A DNA stretch of 64,000 bases, from assembly GCF_009363095.1 (NCBI RefSeq), contig NZ_CP045296.1, positions 832,838 to 896,837 on the forward strand, read 5' to 3'. The notes under the pieces are model-generated. The model saw nothing but the letters and a program-made list of their open reading frames with translations. It was not told the DNA's origin and did no database searches. This stretch comes from Paenibacillus cellulositrophicus. Its GTDB lineage: Bacteria > Bacillota > Bacilli > Paenibacillales > Paenibacillaceae. Shown in pieces: positions 25,925-36,098 of this stretch. The position numbers and the translations under genes are program-made. Every line of letters begins with the position of its first letter. Within the stretch, counting starts at the first letter, position 1.

Positions 25925-26506
25925 TTATTTTAAACCTTGTAAGAAAAACTCAACTGTCTTATCCACCTGAGCGGAAAGGGAATACTTTCGGCTGGAGATA
26001 AGCCAGGAGGTGACCACTTCATCCATCGCCCCAAAAATCAGCAGGCGTGTCAGCTTGACATCAAGGTCTGCGCGGAACGATTTCTCGGCAATCCCCTGTT
26101 CAATGATATGCTCGATCAGCTGAATGTAGGGCTTGACGACAAGCCCGATGGCTTTGCGCAGCTCCAACGAACTCTGGCGCAGCTCGATTTGTGTCACATA
26201 AGCCAGATTGATGTTGTTTTCGAGCTCGGTAAAGTGAATTTCGCAAACTTTGCGGAGAGCTTCATCGGCGGTATTCGTTTCCTTCACGCTGCTGTTGAAC
26301 ATGGAGACCAGATTTCCGAGACGGGCTTGAAACAGAGAAATAAGGATATCTTCCTTGTTTTTAAAATATAAATAAATCGTACCGTCCGCGACGCCTGCCT
26401 CCTTGGCGATCCTCGAAATCTGGGAGCCGTGATAGCCGTTCTCCGCGATTACTTTTAAGGCTGCATCCAAAATCAACTCATATTTTTCCAATTTTCTACT
26501 TGTCAT
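25925..26506 (-). CDS. fadR: FadR-type TetR regulator of fatty-acid degradation
   Basis: 193 aa. N-terminal TetR HTH (ILDAALKVIAENGYHGSQISRIAKEAGVADGTIYLYFKNKEDIL) and a helical C-terminal ligand domain. B. subtilis FadR (YsiA) represses fad genes until long-chain acyl-CoA binds. The gene order fadR-etfB-etfA, the neighbouring beta-oxidation genes and the operator upstream match that system. Confidence 0.93.
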   Translation of the reverse strand: MTSRKLEKYELILDAALKVIAENGYHGSQISRIAKEAGVADGTIYLYFKNKEDILISLFQARLGNLVSMFNSSVKETNTADEALRKVCEIHFTELENNINLAYVTQIELRQSSLELRKAIGLVVKPYIQLIEHIIEQGIAEKSFRADLDVKLTRLLIFGAMDEVVTSWLISSRKYSLSAQVDKTVEFFLQGLK

Positions 26507-26537
26507 CAGGCCACCCCGGTGTTAGAATTCAAATAAC

Positions 26538-26593
26538 TGAATGAATCCTCATTCATTTTTCTTAATCTTATGGGAAACAGTGCCAGTTGTCAA
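26538..26593 (-). promoter_or_regulatory. fadR promoter with FadR box
   Basis: The palindrome TGAATGAATCCTCATTCA (26538-26555) has perfect arms TGAATGA/TCATTCA and matches the known B. subtilis FadR box. On the minus strand it lies just after a promoter: -35 TTGACA (26588-26593) and -10 TAAGAT (26565-26570), 17 bp apart. FadR would therefore repress its own operon and perhaps the divergent fadF operon. Confidence 0.85.
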
Positions 26594-26696
26594 TGTTTTC
26601 AAGGTAAGATTTTATTTTTAAACAAGCTTTGTAACCGCTTACTAAATGTAACCCGTCACCAAACTTAGGTGAATACGAAGAAAGGACGGATGACAA

Positions 26697-28883
26697 ATGG
26701 TGTGGCCAATCGTCAATTTACTGCTGTTTCTCGCTGTGACCGGGTACGGTATTTATTTGTTCTGCCAAGCGGTGTATCACAGACTGCTGTACGTGAAGCT
26801 CGGCAAGCCGGTGGATTTCCGGAAGCAGCGTGAAGGCAGATGGGGCGAGTTCCTGGGACAGGTGTTCGGCCAGAAAAAGCTGCTGAAGGACCGGAAGAGC
26901 GGCATTATGCACGTGGTGATCTTTTACGGCTTCATCATCCTTCAGTTCGGCGCGCTGGATCTCATTATCAAAGGACTGACAGACGGCGGGCACCTTCCGC
27001 TTCCCGCGTACGACGTATTCGGTCTGCTTCAGGAGATCACGGTGTTTCTGGTCCTTGTAGCGATGGGATATGCCGCTTACCGCCGGTATGGCGAGAAGCT
27101 TGCGCGCCTCAAGAAAGGGTGGAAGCCGAGCATTGTCGTGTTCTTTATCTTCTCCCTGATGCTGTCTGTACTCCTGTCGCTTACCTTCGAAAGAATCCGG
27201 CTCGATCTCGAGCCATCCGCTTACGCACCTATATCCTCAGCGATTGCGGCCATCTTCTCCGGCATGTCCGGGACGGCGGCATCCCTATTGTTCTACATCT
27301 TTTGGTGGGCCCATTTGCTTATTCTGCTATCTTTTCTCGTCTATGTTCCTCAATCGAAGCATTTTCACCTCATTACCGCACCGGTCAATATTTGGCTGGG
27401 CCGCTCCGAGCCTGTCGGCAAGCTGAGCAAGCTTGACCTTGATGATGAAGAAGCCGAGTCGTTCGGCGTCGGCAGGATCGAAGATTTTACGCAAAAGCAG
27501 ATGATCGACTTCTACGCTTGTGTGGAATGCGGCCGCTGCACGAACGTCTGCCCGGCTTCCAATACCGGGAAGGTACTGTCGCCGATGCATCTTATTACGA
27601 AGCTGCGCGATCATTTGACGGAAAAGGGTACAGCCGTTACCGGTAAGTCGCCGTATGTTCCCGAATATGCTTTTGCGGGGAGTGGAGCGCATGCATTGGA
27701 TGCAGCCGTGTCCGAAGCACATCCCGATTGGTCTTCATCGGAAGGCGTGACGGATATTCGCCCGACGCTGGCATGGCAGAAGGCCACTTGGACTCATCAG
27801 GACACAAGTCCGCAGGACATGAACTTGATCGGCGACGTCATGACCGAGGAGGAGATCTGGTCCTGTACCACCTGCCGCAACTGCGAGGATCAGTGCCCGG
27901 TCGGCAACGAGCATGTCGATAAAATCATCGATTTGCGCCGCCATCTTGTGCTGATGGAGGGAAGCATGCCGGCAGAGGGGCAGCGAGCCCTGCAAAATAT
28001 CGAACGGCAAAGCAATCCCTGGGGATTGAACCGTAACGACCGGGCCAATTGGACTGGCGAGGTGGAAGGCATCCGGGTGCAGACCGTCAAGGACAATCCG
28101 CAGTTTGAATATTTGTTCTTCGTCGGATCGATGGGCTCATACGATCTGCGCAGCCGCAAAATCTCCAAGGCGTTTGCCCGCCTCTTGAACGAATCCGGCG
28201 TCAATTTCGCCATTCTCGGCAACGAAGAGAAAAATTCGGGGGATACGCCCCGCCGGATGGGCAACGAGATGCTGTTTCAGCAGCTGTGCATGGAGAACAT
28301 CGAGATTTTCGAAAAATACGGCGTCCAAAAAATCGTGACCGCCTGCCCGCACACTTTCAACACGTTCAAAAACGAATACCCCGAATTCGGGCTCGAAGGG
28401 GTGGAAGTCCTTCATCACTCCGAGCTGCTGGATCAGCTCATCCGCGAAGGGAAGCTGAAACCCCAGTATGAAGTGAAGGAGCGGATCACCTATCACGACT
28501 CGTGTTATCTGGGACGCTATAACAACGTGTACGACCAACCGCGCAACGTCCTCCGGGCCATTCCCGGTGTAGAGCTCGTTGAAATGAAGCGCACGCGGGA
28601 AAATGCGATGTGCTGCGGCGCCGGGGGCGGCATGATGTGGATGGAGGAGACGTCCGGCAAACGGGTGAACCTTGCCCGCACAGAGCAGGCGCTGGAAGTG
28701 AATCCAAGCATCATCAGCAGCGCCTGTCCTTACTGCCTGACCATGATGGAGGATGGGACGAAGATGAAAGAAGTGGAAGAGCGTGTGAAAGCAAAGGATA
28801 TCGCCGAAATATTGGAGCTGTCCGTGTTCGGGGATTCCGCTGCTCACAATAAAGGATTTGAAATGGAGGCAAGCACACAATGA
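26697..28883 (+). CDS. fadF: FadF-like iron-sulfur ETF:quinone oxidoreductase
   Basis: 728 aa membrane Fe-S protein. Several N-terminal membrane helices (about 1-220) are followed by two [4Fe-4S] ferredoxin motifs, CVECGRCTNVCP and CTTCRNCEDQCP. Two heterodisulfide-reductase-type CCG segments come next (HDSCYLGRYNNVYDQPR; MCCGAGGGMMW with SACPYC). It matches B. subtilis YwjF/FadF and very likely passes electrons from ETF to menaquinone. The stop overlaps fadN by four bases. Confidence 0.92.
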   Translation: MVWPIVNLLLFLAVTGYGIYLFCQAVYHRLLYVKLGKPVDFRKQREGRWGEFLGQVFGQKKLLKDRKSGIMHVVIFYGFIILQFGALDLIIKGLTDGGHLPLPAYDVFGLLQEITVFLVLVAMGYAAYRRYGEKLARLKKGWKPSIVVFFIFSLMLSVLLSLTFERIRLDLEPSAYAPISSAIAAIFSGMSGTAASLLFYIFWWAHLLILLSFLVYVPQSKHFHLITAPVNIWLGRSEPVGKLSKLDLDDEEAESFGVGRIEDFTQKQMIDFYACVECGRCTNVCPASNTGKVLSPMHLITKLRDHLTEKGTAVTGKSPYVPEYAFAGSGAHALDAAVSEAHPDWSSSEGVTDIRPTLAWQKATWTHQDTSPQDMNLIGDVMTEEEIWSCTTCRNCEDQCPVGNEHVDKIIDLRRHLVLMEGSMPAEGQRALQNIERQSNPWGLNRNDRANWTGEVEGIRVQTVKDNPQFEYLFFVGSMGSYDLRSRKISKAFARLLNESGVNFAILGNEEKNSGDTPRRMGNEMLFQQLCMENIEIFEKYGVQKIVTACPHTFNTFKNEYPEFGLEGVEVLHHSELLDQLIREGKLKPQYEVKERITYHDSCYLGRYNNVYDQPRNVLRAIPGVELVEMKRTRENAMCCGAGGGMMWMEETSGKRVNLARTEQALEVNPSIISSACPYCLTMMEDGTKMKEVEERVKAKDIAEILELSVFGDSAAHNKGFEMEASTQ

Positions 28884-31282
28884 ACAAATCCATTCGCAAG
28901 GCAGCCGTCATCGGCTCAGGAATTATGGGTTCCGGCATTGCTGCACATCTGGCCAATGTCGGGATCCCGTGCTTACTGCTGGACGTCGTTCCGACTCAGC
29001 TGACAGAGGAAGAGGCGAAGAAGGGGTTGACGCTGGAGCATCCGGCGGTACGCAGTCGTCTTGCAACTTCAGCCATTGAGAAGCTCAGCAAGATCAAGCC
29101 GGCTCCGCTGTATGATCCTGCGTTTGCTTCCCGGATTACGCCGGGCAACCTCGAAGATCATCTGCCGCAAATTGCAGGCGTCGACTGGGTCATCGAAGTG
29201 GTGGTCGAGAATCTGGAAGTGAAGCAGCAGCTCCTGAAACGCGTAGAGCAGCATTGGAAACCCGGTACGGTGGTCAGCTCGAACACGTCGGGCATCTCGA
29301 TCAACAAGATGGCGGCCGAATGCGGCGAATCGTTCAGAAAACACTTCCTGGGCACGCATTTCTTTAATCCGCCCCGTTATATGAAGCTGCTTGAAATTAT
29401 TCCCGGACGGGACACGGAGCCGGAGCTCGTGGCGCGTATGAAGGATTTTTGCGAAAGGGTGCTCGGTAAGGGTGTCGTCATCGCCAAGGATACGCCTAAC
29501 TTTATTGCGAACCGGATCGGTACTTACGGCCTGCTGGTGACTCTGCAGGAAATGTTGGAGAAGGGCTTCACGGTGGAAGAGGTCGATGCGGTGACCGGAC
29601 CGGCGATGGGGCGTCCGAAGAGCGCTACCTTCCGCACGCTGGATCTGGTGGGGCTCGACACGTTCGTTCATGTCGCGGATAACGTCCGGATGAACGTCGA
29701 GAATGAGCGCGAACAGGCGGTTTTCACTTCGCCGGACGTGCTGACGGGCATGGTGGCACGCGGCTGGCTCGGGGAGAAGAGCGGGCAGGGCTTCTATTTA
29801 AAAAAGAAAACGCCGGCCGGGAGCGAGATTTTATCCCTTGACCTGAAAACGCTGGAATATGTGCCGCAGATGAAGCCCAAATCGGCATCGTTGGAGGCCG
29901 CGAAAATGGCCAAGGGAGCCGGAGCGAAAACAAAGGCGCTCCTCGGGGCGAAGGACCGCTACTCGGATCTGGCCTGGGACATTCTGAAGCAGGTGCTTGT
30001 CTATTCGGCCGAAAAGGTGGGCGAGATCGCCGGTTCGGTCAAGGAAATCGACGATGCGATGAAATGGGGCTTCTCCTGGGAACTCGGACCGTTTGAGACC
30101 TGGGACGCCATCGGCCTGGCCCGGTCCGTGGAGCGGATGGAAGCCGAAGGTTTGACCGTTCCTGCCTGGGTTAAAGAGTGGGTCGCTGCGGGACACAAGT
30201 CCTTTTACAAGCAGGAGGAGGGCCGACTGTATTCGATTCATGTGGCGTCGGGCGCATACCGTGAGGTAGAACAGCCGGAAGAAGTCATCAATCTGCGCAG
30301 TCTGAAAGAGCAAAACAAGGTGGTGAAAGGAAACAGCGGCGCCAGCCTGATCGACCTTGGAGACGGCGTCGCCTGCCTGGAATTTCATTCGCCCAACAAT
30401 GCGATCGGCGAGGACATTCTCTCCATGATTACGCAGAGCATTGACGAGGTTCGCAGCAATTTCAGAGGACTCGTGATTGCGAACCAGGCACGCAACTACT
30501 GTGTGGGAGCCAACATTATGCTGCTCCTCATGGAAGCACAGGACGAAGAATGGGACGAAATCAACGAAATCATCCGGAAATTCCAGTACACAATGTACGC
30601 GCTGAAGCGGTTTGAAAAGCCGGTCGTGGCCGCGCCGCACCGCATGTGCCTCGGTGGCGGGGTCGAATCCTGCATGCCGGCCGACCTGGTCATCGCTGCG
30701 CCGGAGACGTATTACGGTCTTGTCGAAGTCGGCGTCGGCCTGATCCCCGCCGGTGGAGGGTGCAAGGAACTGGCGCTGCGGGCAAGCCAAACGGCCGGTC
30801 TTCCGGATGCGGATCTGCAGCCGTACATCAATCACATTTTCCAAACCGTGGGAACGGCGACGGTATCGACGAGCGGCCACGATGCCAAGCGTCTCGGGTA
30901 CCTGCGGCCAAGCGACCGTGTTGCGGTGAGTCAGGATGTTCAGATCTATCAGGCGAAGCAGGCTGTTCTCGGTCTGGATCGCAGCGGCTATGAACCGATC
31001 CCGCAGGAGAAGATCCGGGTCGTCGGGGCTGAGGGCAAGGCCGTGCTTCAGCTTGGTGCGCTTGGCATGAAGCAAAGCGGTTATATCAGCGACCACGATT
31101 ACTTGATCGCCAGAAAACTGGCCCATGTTCTCGCCGGCGGTGATGTCCCGGCAGGAACCCTTGTCAGTGAGGAGTATATGCTGGACCTCGAGCGCGAGGC
31201 TTTCTTGAGCCTCTGCGGCGAACCGAAGACGCAGCAGCGCATGCACCACATGTTAACCAAAGGTAAGGCGCTCCGCAACTAA
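28880..31282 (+). CDS. fadN: 3-hydroxyacyl-CoA dehydrogenase / enoyl-CoA hydratase
   Basis: 800-aa bifunctional beta-oxidation enzyme. NAD-binding start AAVIGSGIMGSGIAAHLANVG, signature HFFNPPRYMKLLEIIPG, and a C-terminal crotonase-like region (NAIGEDILSMITQSIDEV, GGGVESCMPADLVIAAPETYYGLVEVGVGLIPAGGG). Dehydrogenase before hydratase is the FadN order, the reverse of E. coli FadB. Forms the thiolase complex with the next gene. Confidence 0.95.
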   Translation: MNKSIRKAAVIGSGIMGSGIAAHLANVGIPCLLLDVVPTQLTEEEAKKGLTLEHPAVRSRLATSAIEKLSKIKPAPLYDPAFASRITPGNLEDHLPQIAGVDWVIEVVVENLEVKQQLLKRVEQHWKPGTVVSSNTSGISINKMAAECGESFRKHFLGTHFFNPPRYMKLLEIIPGRDTEPELVARMKDFCERVLGKGVVIAKDTPNFIANRIGTYGLLVTLQEMLEKGFTVEEVDAVTGPAMGRPKSATFRTLDLVGLDTFVHVADNVRMNVENEREQAVFTSPDVLTGMVARGWLGEKSGQGFYLKKKTPAGSEILSLDLKTLEYVPQMKPKSASLEAAKMAKGAGAKTKALLGAKDRYSDLAWDILKQVLVYSAEKVGEIAGSVKEIDDAMKWGFSWELGPFETWDAIGLARSVERMEAEGLTVPAWVKEWVAAGHKSFYKQEEGRLYSIHVASGAYREVEQPEEVINLRSLKEQNKVVKGNSGASLIDLGDGVACLEFHSPNNAIGEDILSMITQSIDEVRSNFRGLVIANQARNYCVGANIMLLLMEAQDEEWDEINEIIRKFQYTMYALKRFEKPVVAAPHRMCLGGGVESCMPADLVIAAPETYYGLVEVGVGLIPAGGGCKELALRASQTAGLPDADLQPYINHIFQTVGTATVSTSGHDAKRLGYLRPSDRVAVSQDVQIYQAKQAVLGLDRSGYEPIPQEKIRVVGAEGKAVLQLGALGMKQSGYISDHDYLIARKLAHVLAGGDVPAGTLVSEEYMLDLEREAFLSLCGEPKTQQRMHHMLTKGKALRN

Positions 31283-31304
31283 CATCCACGGGAGGGGATA
31301 TTCC

Positions 31305-32486
31305 ATGAAAGAAGCAGTCATTGTATCGATGGCGCGTACCGCAGTCGGCCGTGCCAAGAAAGGCAGCCTGGCACAGACACGGGCCGACGATCTCGGGAAA
31401 ACGGTGCTGGAAGCGGTCGTTGAACGCGCGCCGGGCCTTAAAAAGGAAGACGTGGAGGACATCATCATCGGCTGCGCCATGCCGGAAGGCGAGCAGGGGC
31501 TTAATTTCGCCCGGATCATGTCGCTGTACGCCGGATTCCCGGTGACGGTGCCGGCGCTGACGATCAACCGGTTTTGCTCCTCTGGCCTTCAGTCGATCGC
31601 CTTCGCGGCAGAACGAGTCATGCTGGGGCATGCCGATATCCTGATCGCCGGGGGCGTGGAGAGCATGAGTCATGTGCCGATGACCGGTTTCAAGATGTCG
31701 CCGAATCCGAAGATCGTTGAGCAGATGCCGGAGGTCTACATCGCCATGGGACATACGGCGGAAGAGGTGGCCGACCGGTTCGGCATCAGCCGGGAAGATC
31801 AGGACCGGTTCGCTGCGAGATCGCACGCCAGGGCAGCGCAGGCGATTGCGGAAGGCAAGTTCCAGGACGAAATCGTGCCGGTTCAGGCCGAACTGAAAAG
31901 TGTGGATGAGAAAGGCAAAGTGCAGACGAAAACCTTTGAATTTCGGGTGGACGAAGGCGTGCGGAGCGACACGACAGTGGAGGTGCTGGGCAAGCTGAAA
32001 CCGGCATTCAAGCTGAACGGATCGGTCACGGCGGGGAATGCGTCCCAGGTCAGCGACGGGGCTGCGGCGGTCGTTGTCATGAGCCGGGAAAAAGCCGAGG
32101 CGCTTGGCTTGCAGCCGCTTGCCACGTTCCGTTCCTTCGCGCTCAGCGGCGTCGAGCCGGAAATTATGGGCGTCGGTCCGGTCAAGGCGATTCCGAAGGC
32201 GCTGCAGATGGCCGGAATTACGCTGGAGGACGTAGATTTATTCGAAATCAACGAGGCGTTCGCCTCCCAGTGCGTCCACATTATCCGGGAGCTTGGCATC
32301 GATGAGGAGAAAGTGAACGTCAACGGCGGCGCGATTGCGCTTGGGCATCCGCTGGGCTGCACGGGCACGAAGCTGACGACGACCCTGATCAGCGAGCTGA
32401 AGCGGCGCGGCGGCGGCTACGGCGTGGTGTCCATGTGCATCGGCGGCGGCATGGGTGCCGCGGGCGTGTTTGAGGTTCATCCGTAA
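31305..32486 (+). CDS. fadA: acetyl-CoA C-acyltransferase (3-ketoacyl-CoA thiolase)
   Basis: 393 aa. The nucleophilic Cys lies in NRFCSSGLQSIAFAA, with the conserved NVNGGAIALGHPLGCTG and the closing CIGGGMGAAGVFE carrying the second active-site Cys. It performs the last step of beta-oxidation. Strong GGAGGGG ribosome site, 22 bp after fadN. Confidence 0.96.
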   Translation: MKEAVIVSMARTAVGRAKKGSLAQTRADDLGKTVLEAVVERAPGLKKEDVEDIIIGCAMPEGEQGLNFARIMSLYAGFPVTVPALTINRFCSSGLQSIAFAAERVMLGHADILIAGGVESMSHVPMTGFKMSPNPKIVEQMPEVYIAMGHTAEEVADRFGISREDQDRFAARSHARAAQAIAEGKFQDEIVPVQAELKSVDEKGKVQTKTFEFRVDEGVRSDTTVEVLGKLKPAFKLNGSVTAGNASQVSDGAAAVVVMSREKAEALGLQPLATFRSFALSGVEPEIMGVGPVKAIPKALQMAGITLEDVDLFEINEAFASQCVHIIRELGIDEEKVNVNGGAIALGHPLGCTGTKLTTTLISELKRRGGGYGVVSMCIGGGMGAAGVFEVHP

Positions 32487-32553
32487 GCGGAAAGCGTTCT
32501 GCAGTGATTTGGTTTTTATATTAAAAATTCATATCGCAAAGGAGACGGGAACG

Positions 32554-34335
32554 ATGAGCACAACGATGAATAAGGTGATCGGCGGCAGTTATATCATTGA
32601 AGACACGGACTTTCACAGTATTGTGACCCCGGAAGATTTTACGGAAGAACACCGAATGATTTCCGAGACGACGGAGGATTTTGTGGCCGGTGAAGTGGTG
32701 CCCCATGACGAAGCGATCGAAAAACTGAATTATGAGCTTACGGTGGAGAAGATGCGCAAAGCCGGTGAACTCGGATTGCTGGGCGCCGATGTGCCGGAGG
32801 CCTATGGCGGGCTTGGTCTGGATAAGGTCAGTTCGACGCTGATCAGCGAGCGTCTGACCAAGGCATCCGCATTCGCGTTATCGATCGGGGCCCATGTCGG
32901 CATCGGCACGCTGCCCATCGTCTATTTCGGCACTGAGGAACAAAAGCAGAAATACCTGCCTGCTCTGGCAACTGGCGAGAAGATCGCCGCCTACTGCTTA
33001 ACGGAGCCTTCCTCCGGTTCGGATGCGCTGGGGGCGAAAACGACAGCCACCTTATCCGAGGACGGTGAATATTATGTATTGAACGGCAGCAAGCAGTTTA
33101 TCACGAATGCCGGTTTCGCCGACCTATTCATTGTATACGCCAAAGTGGACGGCAAAGACTTCAGCACCTTTATCGTGGAGCGCACGATGGAAGGCGTCAG
33201 CATTGGGCCGGAAGAGAAAAAAATGGGAATAAAAGGATCGTCCACCTGTCCGCTCATCCTGGAGGATGTGAAAGTGTCTGTAGAGAATCTGTTATGGGAA
33301 GTAGGCAAGGGGCACTTAATCGCCTTCAACATCCTGAATATCGGACGCTTCAAGCTGGCCGCCGGTTGTGTAGGCGCCTCCAAGGATACGATTGAGCTGG
33401 CTGCCAAGTACGCGAACGAGCGCGCGCAGTTTGGCCGGAAAATCTCCACCTTCCCGCTGATCGGCAAAAAGCTGGCGGATATGAATACGAAAACGTACGC
33501 GCTCGAGAGCATGGTTTACCGCACGGCAGGTCTGTTCGATGTTGGCCTTGCCGAAGTGGATCACAGCAGTCCAGAAGTGGGCTATCAATCGGCCAAAGCC
33601 ATTGCCGAATATCAGCTCGAATGCTCGATCAACAAGGTGTTCGGCTCCGAGACGCTGGACTTCGTGGTTGACGAAGGCGTGCAAATCCATGGCGGCTACG
33701 GCTTTATTCAAGAGTACCGGGTGGAGCGGAATTATCGGGATTCGCGGATCAACCGCATATTCGAAGGCACAAACGAAATCAACCGTCTGCTCATTCCGGG
33801 CACTTTGGTGAAACGGGCCATGAAGGGCCAGCTGCCGCTGATGCAAAAGGCCGTGGCGCTGCAGGCCGAGCTTCTGGAGCCGATTCCTCCGCAAACCTTC
33901 GAGGGAACGCTTGATCAGGAAGCCCATCTGATCAAGATGGCAAAGAAAATTTTCCTGATGGCCGGCGCTCAGGCCGTACAGAAATATCAATTGAAGCTCG
34001 AGGACGAACAGGAGATTCTGAGCCATCTGTCCGATATGATGATTTCCGTCTATGCGATGGAAAGTGCGCTGCTGCGTACGCAAAAAATCATCGACCGCTC
34101 CGGCGAAGACAAGGCTCGCCTGCCGATCCTGATGACGACCGTATTCGTTCATGACGAATTCAATAAAATCGAAACGTGGGCGAAGGAAGTGCTCGCCGCG
34201 ATGGAATCGGGCGACACGCTCCGGACGCAGCTGTCCGTTCTGAAAAAGCTGACGAGAAAGTCGCCTGTCAATACGCTTGGATTGAAGCGTGAAATCGCTG
34301 AAAAGGTCATTGCCGCGGAAAAATACGTGCTGTAA
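32554..34335 (+). CDS. fadE: acyl-CoA dehydrogenase
   Basis: 593 aa, longer than short/medium-chain enzymes because of a C-terminal helical extension, as in B. subtilis FadE and mammalian VLCAD. Signatures: CLTEPSSGSDALGAKTTA, GSKQFITNAGFADLF, and QIHGGYGFIQEYRVERNYRDSRI with the GTNEI segment after it. ATG 32554 has AAAGGAGA upstream; the longer frame overlaps the fadA end and is not supported. Confidence 0.95.
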   Translation: MSTTMNKVIGGSYIIEDTDFHSIVTPEDFTEEHRMISETTEDFVAGEVVPHDEAIEKLNYELTVEKMRKAGELGLLGADVPEAYGGLGLDKVSSTLISERLTKASAFALSIGAHVGIGTLPIVYFGTEEQKQKYLPALATGEKIAAYCLTEPSSGSDALGAKTTATLSEDGEYYVLNGSKQFITNAGFADLFIVYAKVDGKDFSTFIVERTMEGVSIGPEEKKMGIKGSSTCPLILEDVKVSVENLLWEVGKGHLIAFNILNIGRFKLAAGCVGASKDTIELAAKYANERAQFGRKISTFPLIGKKLADMNTKTYALESMVYRTAGLFDVGLAEVDHSSPEVGYQSAKAIAEYQLECSINKVFGSETLDFVVDEGVQIHGGYGFIQEYRVERNYRDSRINRIFEGTNEINRLLIPGTLVKRAMKGQLPLMQKAVALQAELLEPIPPQTFEGTLDQEAHLIKMAKKIFLMAGAQAVQKYQLKLEDEQEILSHLSDMMISVYAMESALLRTQKIIDRSGEDKARLPILMTTVFVHDEFNKIETWAKEVLAAMESGDTLRTQLSVLKKLTRKSPVNTLGLKREIAEKVIAAEKYVL

Positions 34336-34360
34336 CAATTCGTGAGATGGGGTGGCCTGG

Positions 34361-36055
34361 ATGTCGAGTAAACCTTGGTTAAGTCAGTATCCTAGTGAGG
34401 TCCCGCACAGTTACGAGTATCCCAAGCAGAACGTTGCGCAATTTCTAGTGGATTCCGCTTCCCGATATCCAGAGCATATTGCTCTGGATTTCATGGGGAA
34501 GAAAATGACATTCCGATCCCTGCTGGTTTCGGTAAACCGGTTTGCGAACGCCCTGCTCCGGCTGGGTGTCCGCAAAGGGGACCGGATCGCCATCATGCTG
34601 CCTAACTGCCCGCAGGAGGTCATTGCGTATTACGGTGCGCTCCTTGCGGGCGGCGTGGTAGTCATGACTAACCCGCTGTACGTGCCGCGGGAAATTCAGC
34701 ATCAGTTATCCGACGCTGACGTCCGCATCATCGTGACGTTGGATGCGCTGGTGCAGCGCGTGGAACAGGCGATGACCCACAGGCCGCTCAGTAAGCTGAT
34801 CGTCACGTCGGTCAAAGACTATTTGCCTTTTCCGAAAAACATCCTATACCCTCTTGCCGCCAAAAAAGACGGAACAAATGTCTCCGTCACGTATGACGAT
34901 CGAATCGTATCCTTTACCCGCCTCATGAAACAATCAAGCAGCGACCCGGTCAAGGTAGACATCAATGCGGAACAGGACCTGGCGCTCATCCAGTATACCG
35001 GAGGAACGACCGGTTTCGCCAAAGGCGTCATGCTGACGCATATGAACCTGGTAGCCAATACGATTCAATCGCAGCTGTGGTTTTACCGGGCACGGATCGG
35101 CCAGGAAAAATACTTGGCTGCGCTGCCTTTTTTTCATGTATTCGGGCTTACGGTGCTGCTTAATCAGGCAGTTTATAATGCCGGAACGCTCATCTTGGTT
35201 CCACGTTTTGAAATCAATCAGGTGCTGAAGATCATTGACCGGCGGAAGCCGACGGTGTTTCCCGGGGCGCCGACCATGTATATTGCGGTGATTCACCATC
35301 CTGAAGTGCACAAGTACGACCTTTCTTCCATAAATATATGTATCAGCGGAGCGGCTCCGCTGCCCCTGGAGGTACAGGAGCGGTTCGAGGAGGTCACGCA
35401 CGGCAAGCTGATCGAAGGTTACGGATTGACCGAAGCGTCCCCGGTTACGCATGCCAACAACATATGGGAGAAACGCAAAAACGGCTCGATCGGCATTCCT
35501 TTACCGGATACCGAAGCCCGTGTTGTGCATCCCGATACAGGTGAAGAGCTGCCGCTTGGCGAAATCGGCGAGCTGGTCGTCCGCGGCCCACAGGTCATGA
35601 AGGGATATTGGAACCGACCGGAAGATACGGAGCGCACGCTCCGGGACGGCTGGCTGTACACCGGGGATCTGGCGAGGATGGATGAAGAGGGCTTTTTTTA
35701 CATTTTGGACCGGCGCAAAGACCTGATTATAGCCGGCGGTTATAACATCTACCCGCGGGAAATCGAGGAGGTGCTGTTCGAGCATCCGGATGTGGAGGAA
35801 GCCGTCGTGGCTGGCGTGAACGACCCTTACCGCGGCGAAAATGTAAAGGCTTACATTGTGCTCCGGAAAGGCTCGTCTGTTACTGAGCAGGAGCTGAAGC
35901 AGTGGTGCAAGGAACGGCTGGCTGTGTATAAAGTGCCCAAGATCTACGAGTTTCGCGAGTCGCTGCCCAAGACGCTGGTGGGCAAAGTGCTTCGCCGCAA
36001 ACTGATCGAAGAAGAGAATGAGAAGCTGGTCAATCAATCGAAGGTCGACCTATAG
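34361..36055 (+). CDS. lcfA: long-chain fatty-acid--CoA ligase
   Basis: 564 aa ANL-superfamily enzyme. P-loop IQYTGGTTGFAKGVMLTHMN (A3), GYGLTEASPV (A5), GWLYTGDLARMDEEGFF (A7), DRRKDLIIAGGYNIYPREIE (A8) and the catalytic Lys in LPKTLVGKVLRRKL (A10). It activates fatty acids for the pathway. ATG 34361 is eight bases after GGGG; GTG 34352 overlaps that site. Confidence 0.95.
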   Translation: MSSKPWLSQYPSEVPHSYEYPKQNVAQFLVDSASRYPEHIALDFMGKKMTFRSLLVSVNRFANALLRLGVRKGDRIAIMLPNCPQEVIAYYGALLAGGVVVMTNPLYVPREIQHQLSDADVRIIVTLDALVQRVEQAMTHRPLSKLIVTSVKDYLPFPKNILYPLAAKKDGTNVSVTYDDRIVSFTRLMKQSSSDPVKVDINAEQDLALIQYTGGTTGFAKGVMLTHMNLVANTIQSQLWFYRARIGQEKYLAALPFFHVFGLTVLLNQAVYNAGTLILVPRFEINQVLKIIDRRKPTVFPGAPTMYIAVIHHPEVHKYDLSSINICISGAAPLPLEVQERFEEVTHGKLIEGYGLTEASPVTHANNIWEKRKNGSIGIPLPDTEARVVHPDTGEELPLGEIGELVVRGPQVMKGYWNRPEDTERTLRDGWLYTGDLARMDEEGFFYILDRRKDLIIAGGYNIYPREIEEVLFEHPDVEEAVVAGVNDPYRGENVKAYIVLRKGSSVTEQELKQWCKERLAVYKVPKIYEFRESLPKTLVGKVLRRKLIEEENEKLVNQSKVDL

Positions 36056-36098
36056 GGGATGATACCCGGCGACGCCAAATGAGAAGGAGGGCAAGGAC

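Noticed and set aside
29831..31249. 472-codon open frame antisense to fadN
   Set aside because: It lies wholly inside fadN on the other strand, has no ribosome site or recognisable domain, and reflects the high GC at third codon positions.
33316..34338. 340-codon open frame antisense to fadE
   Set aside because: Shadow of fadE; composition is arginine/histidine/leucine-biased without domain signals.
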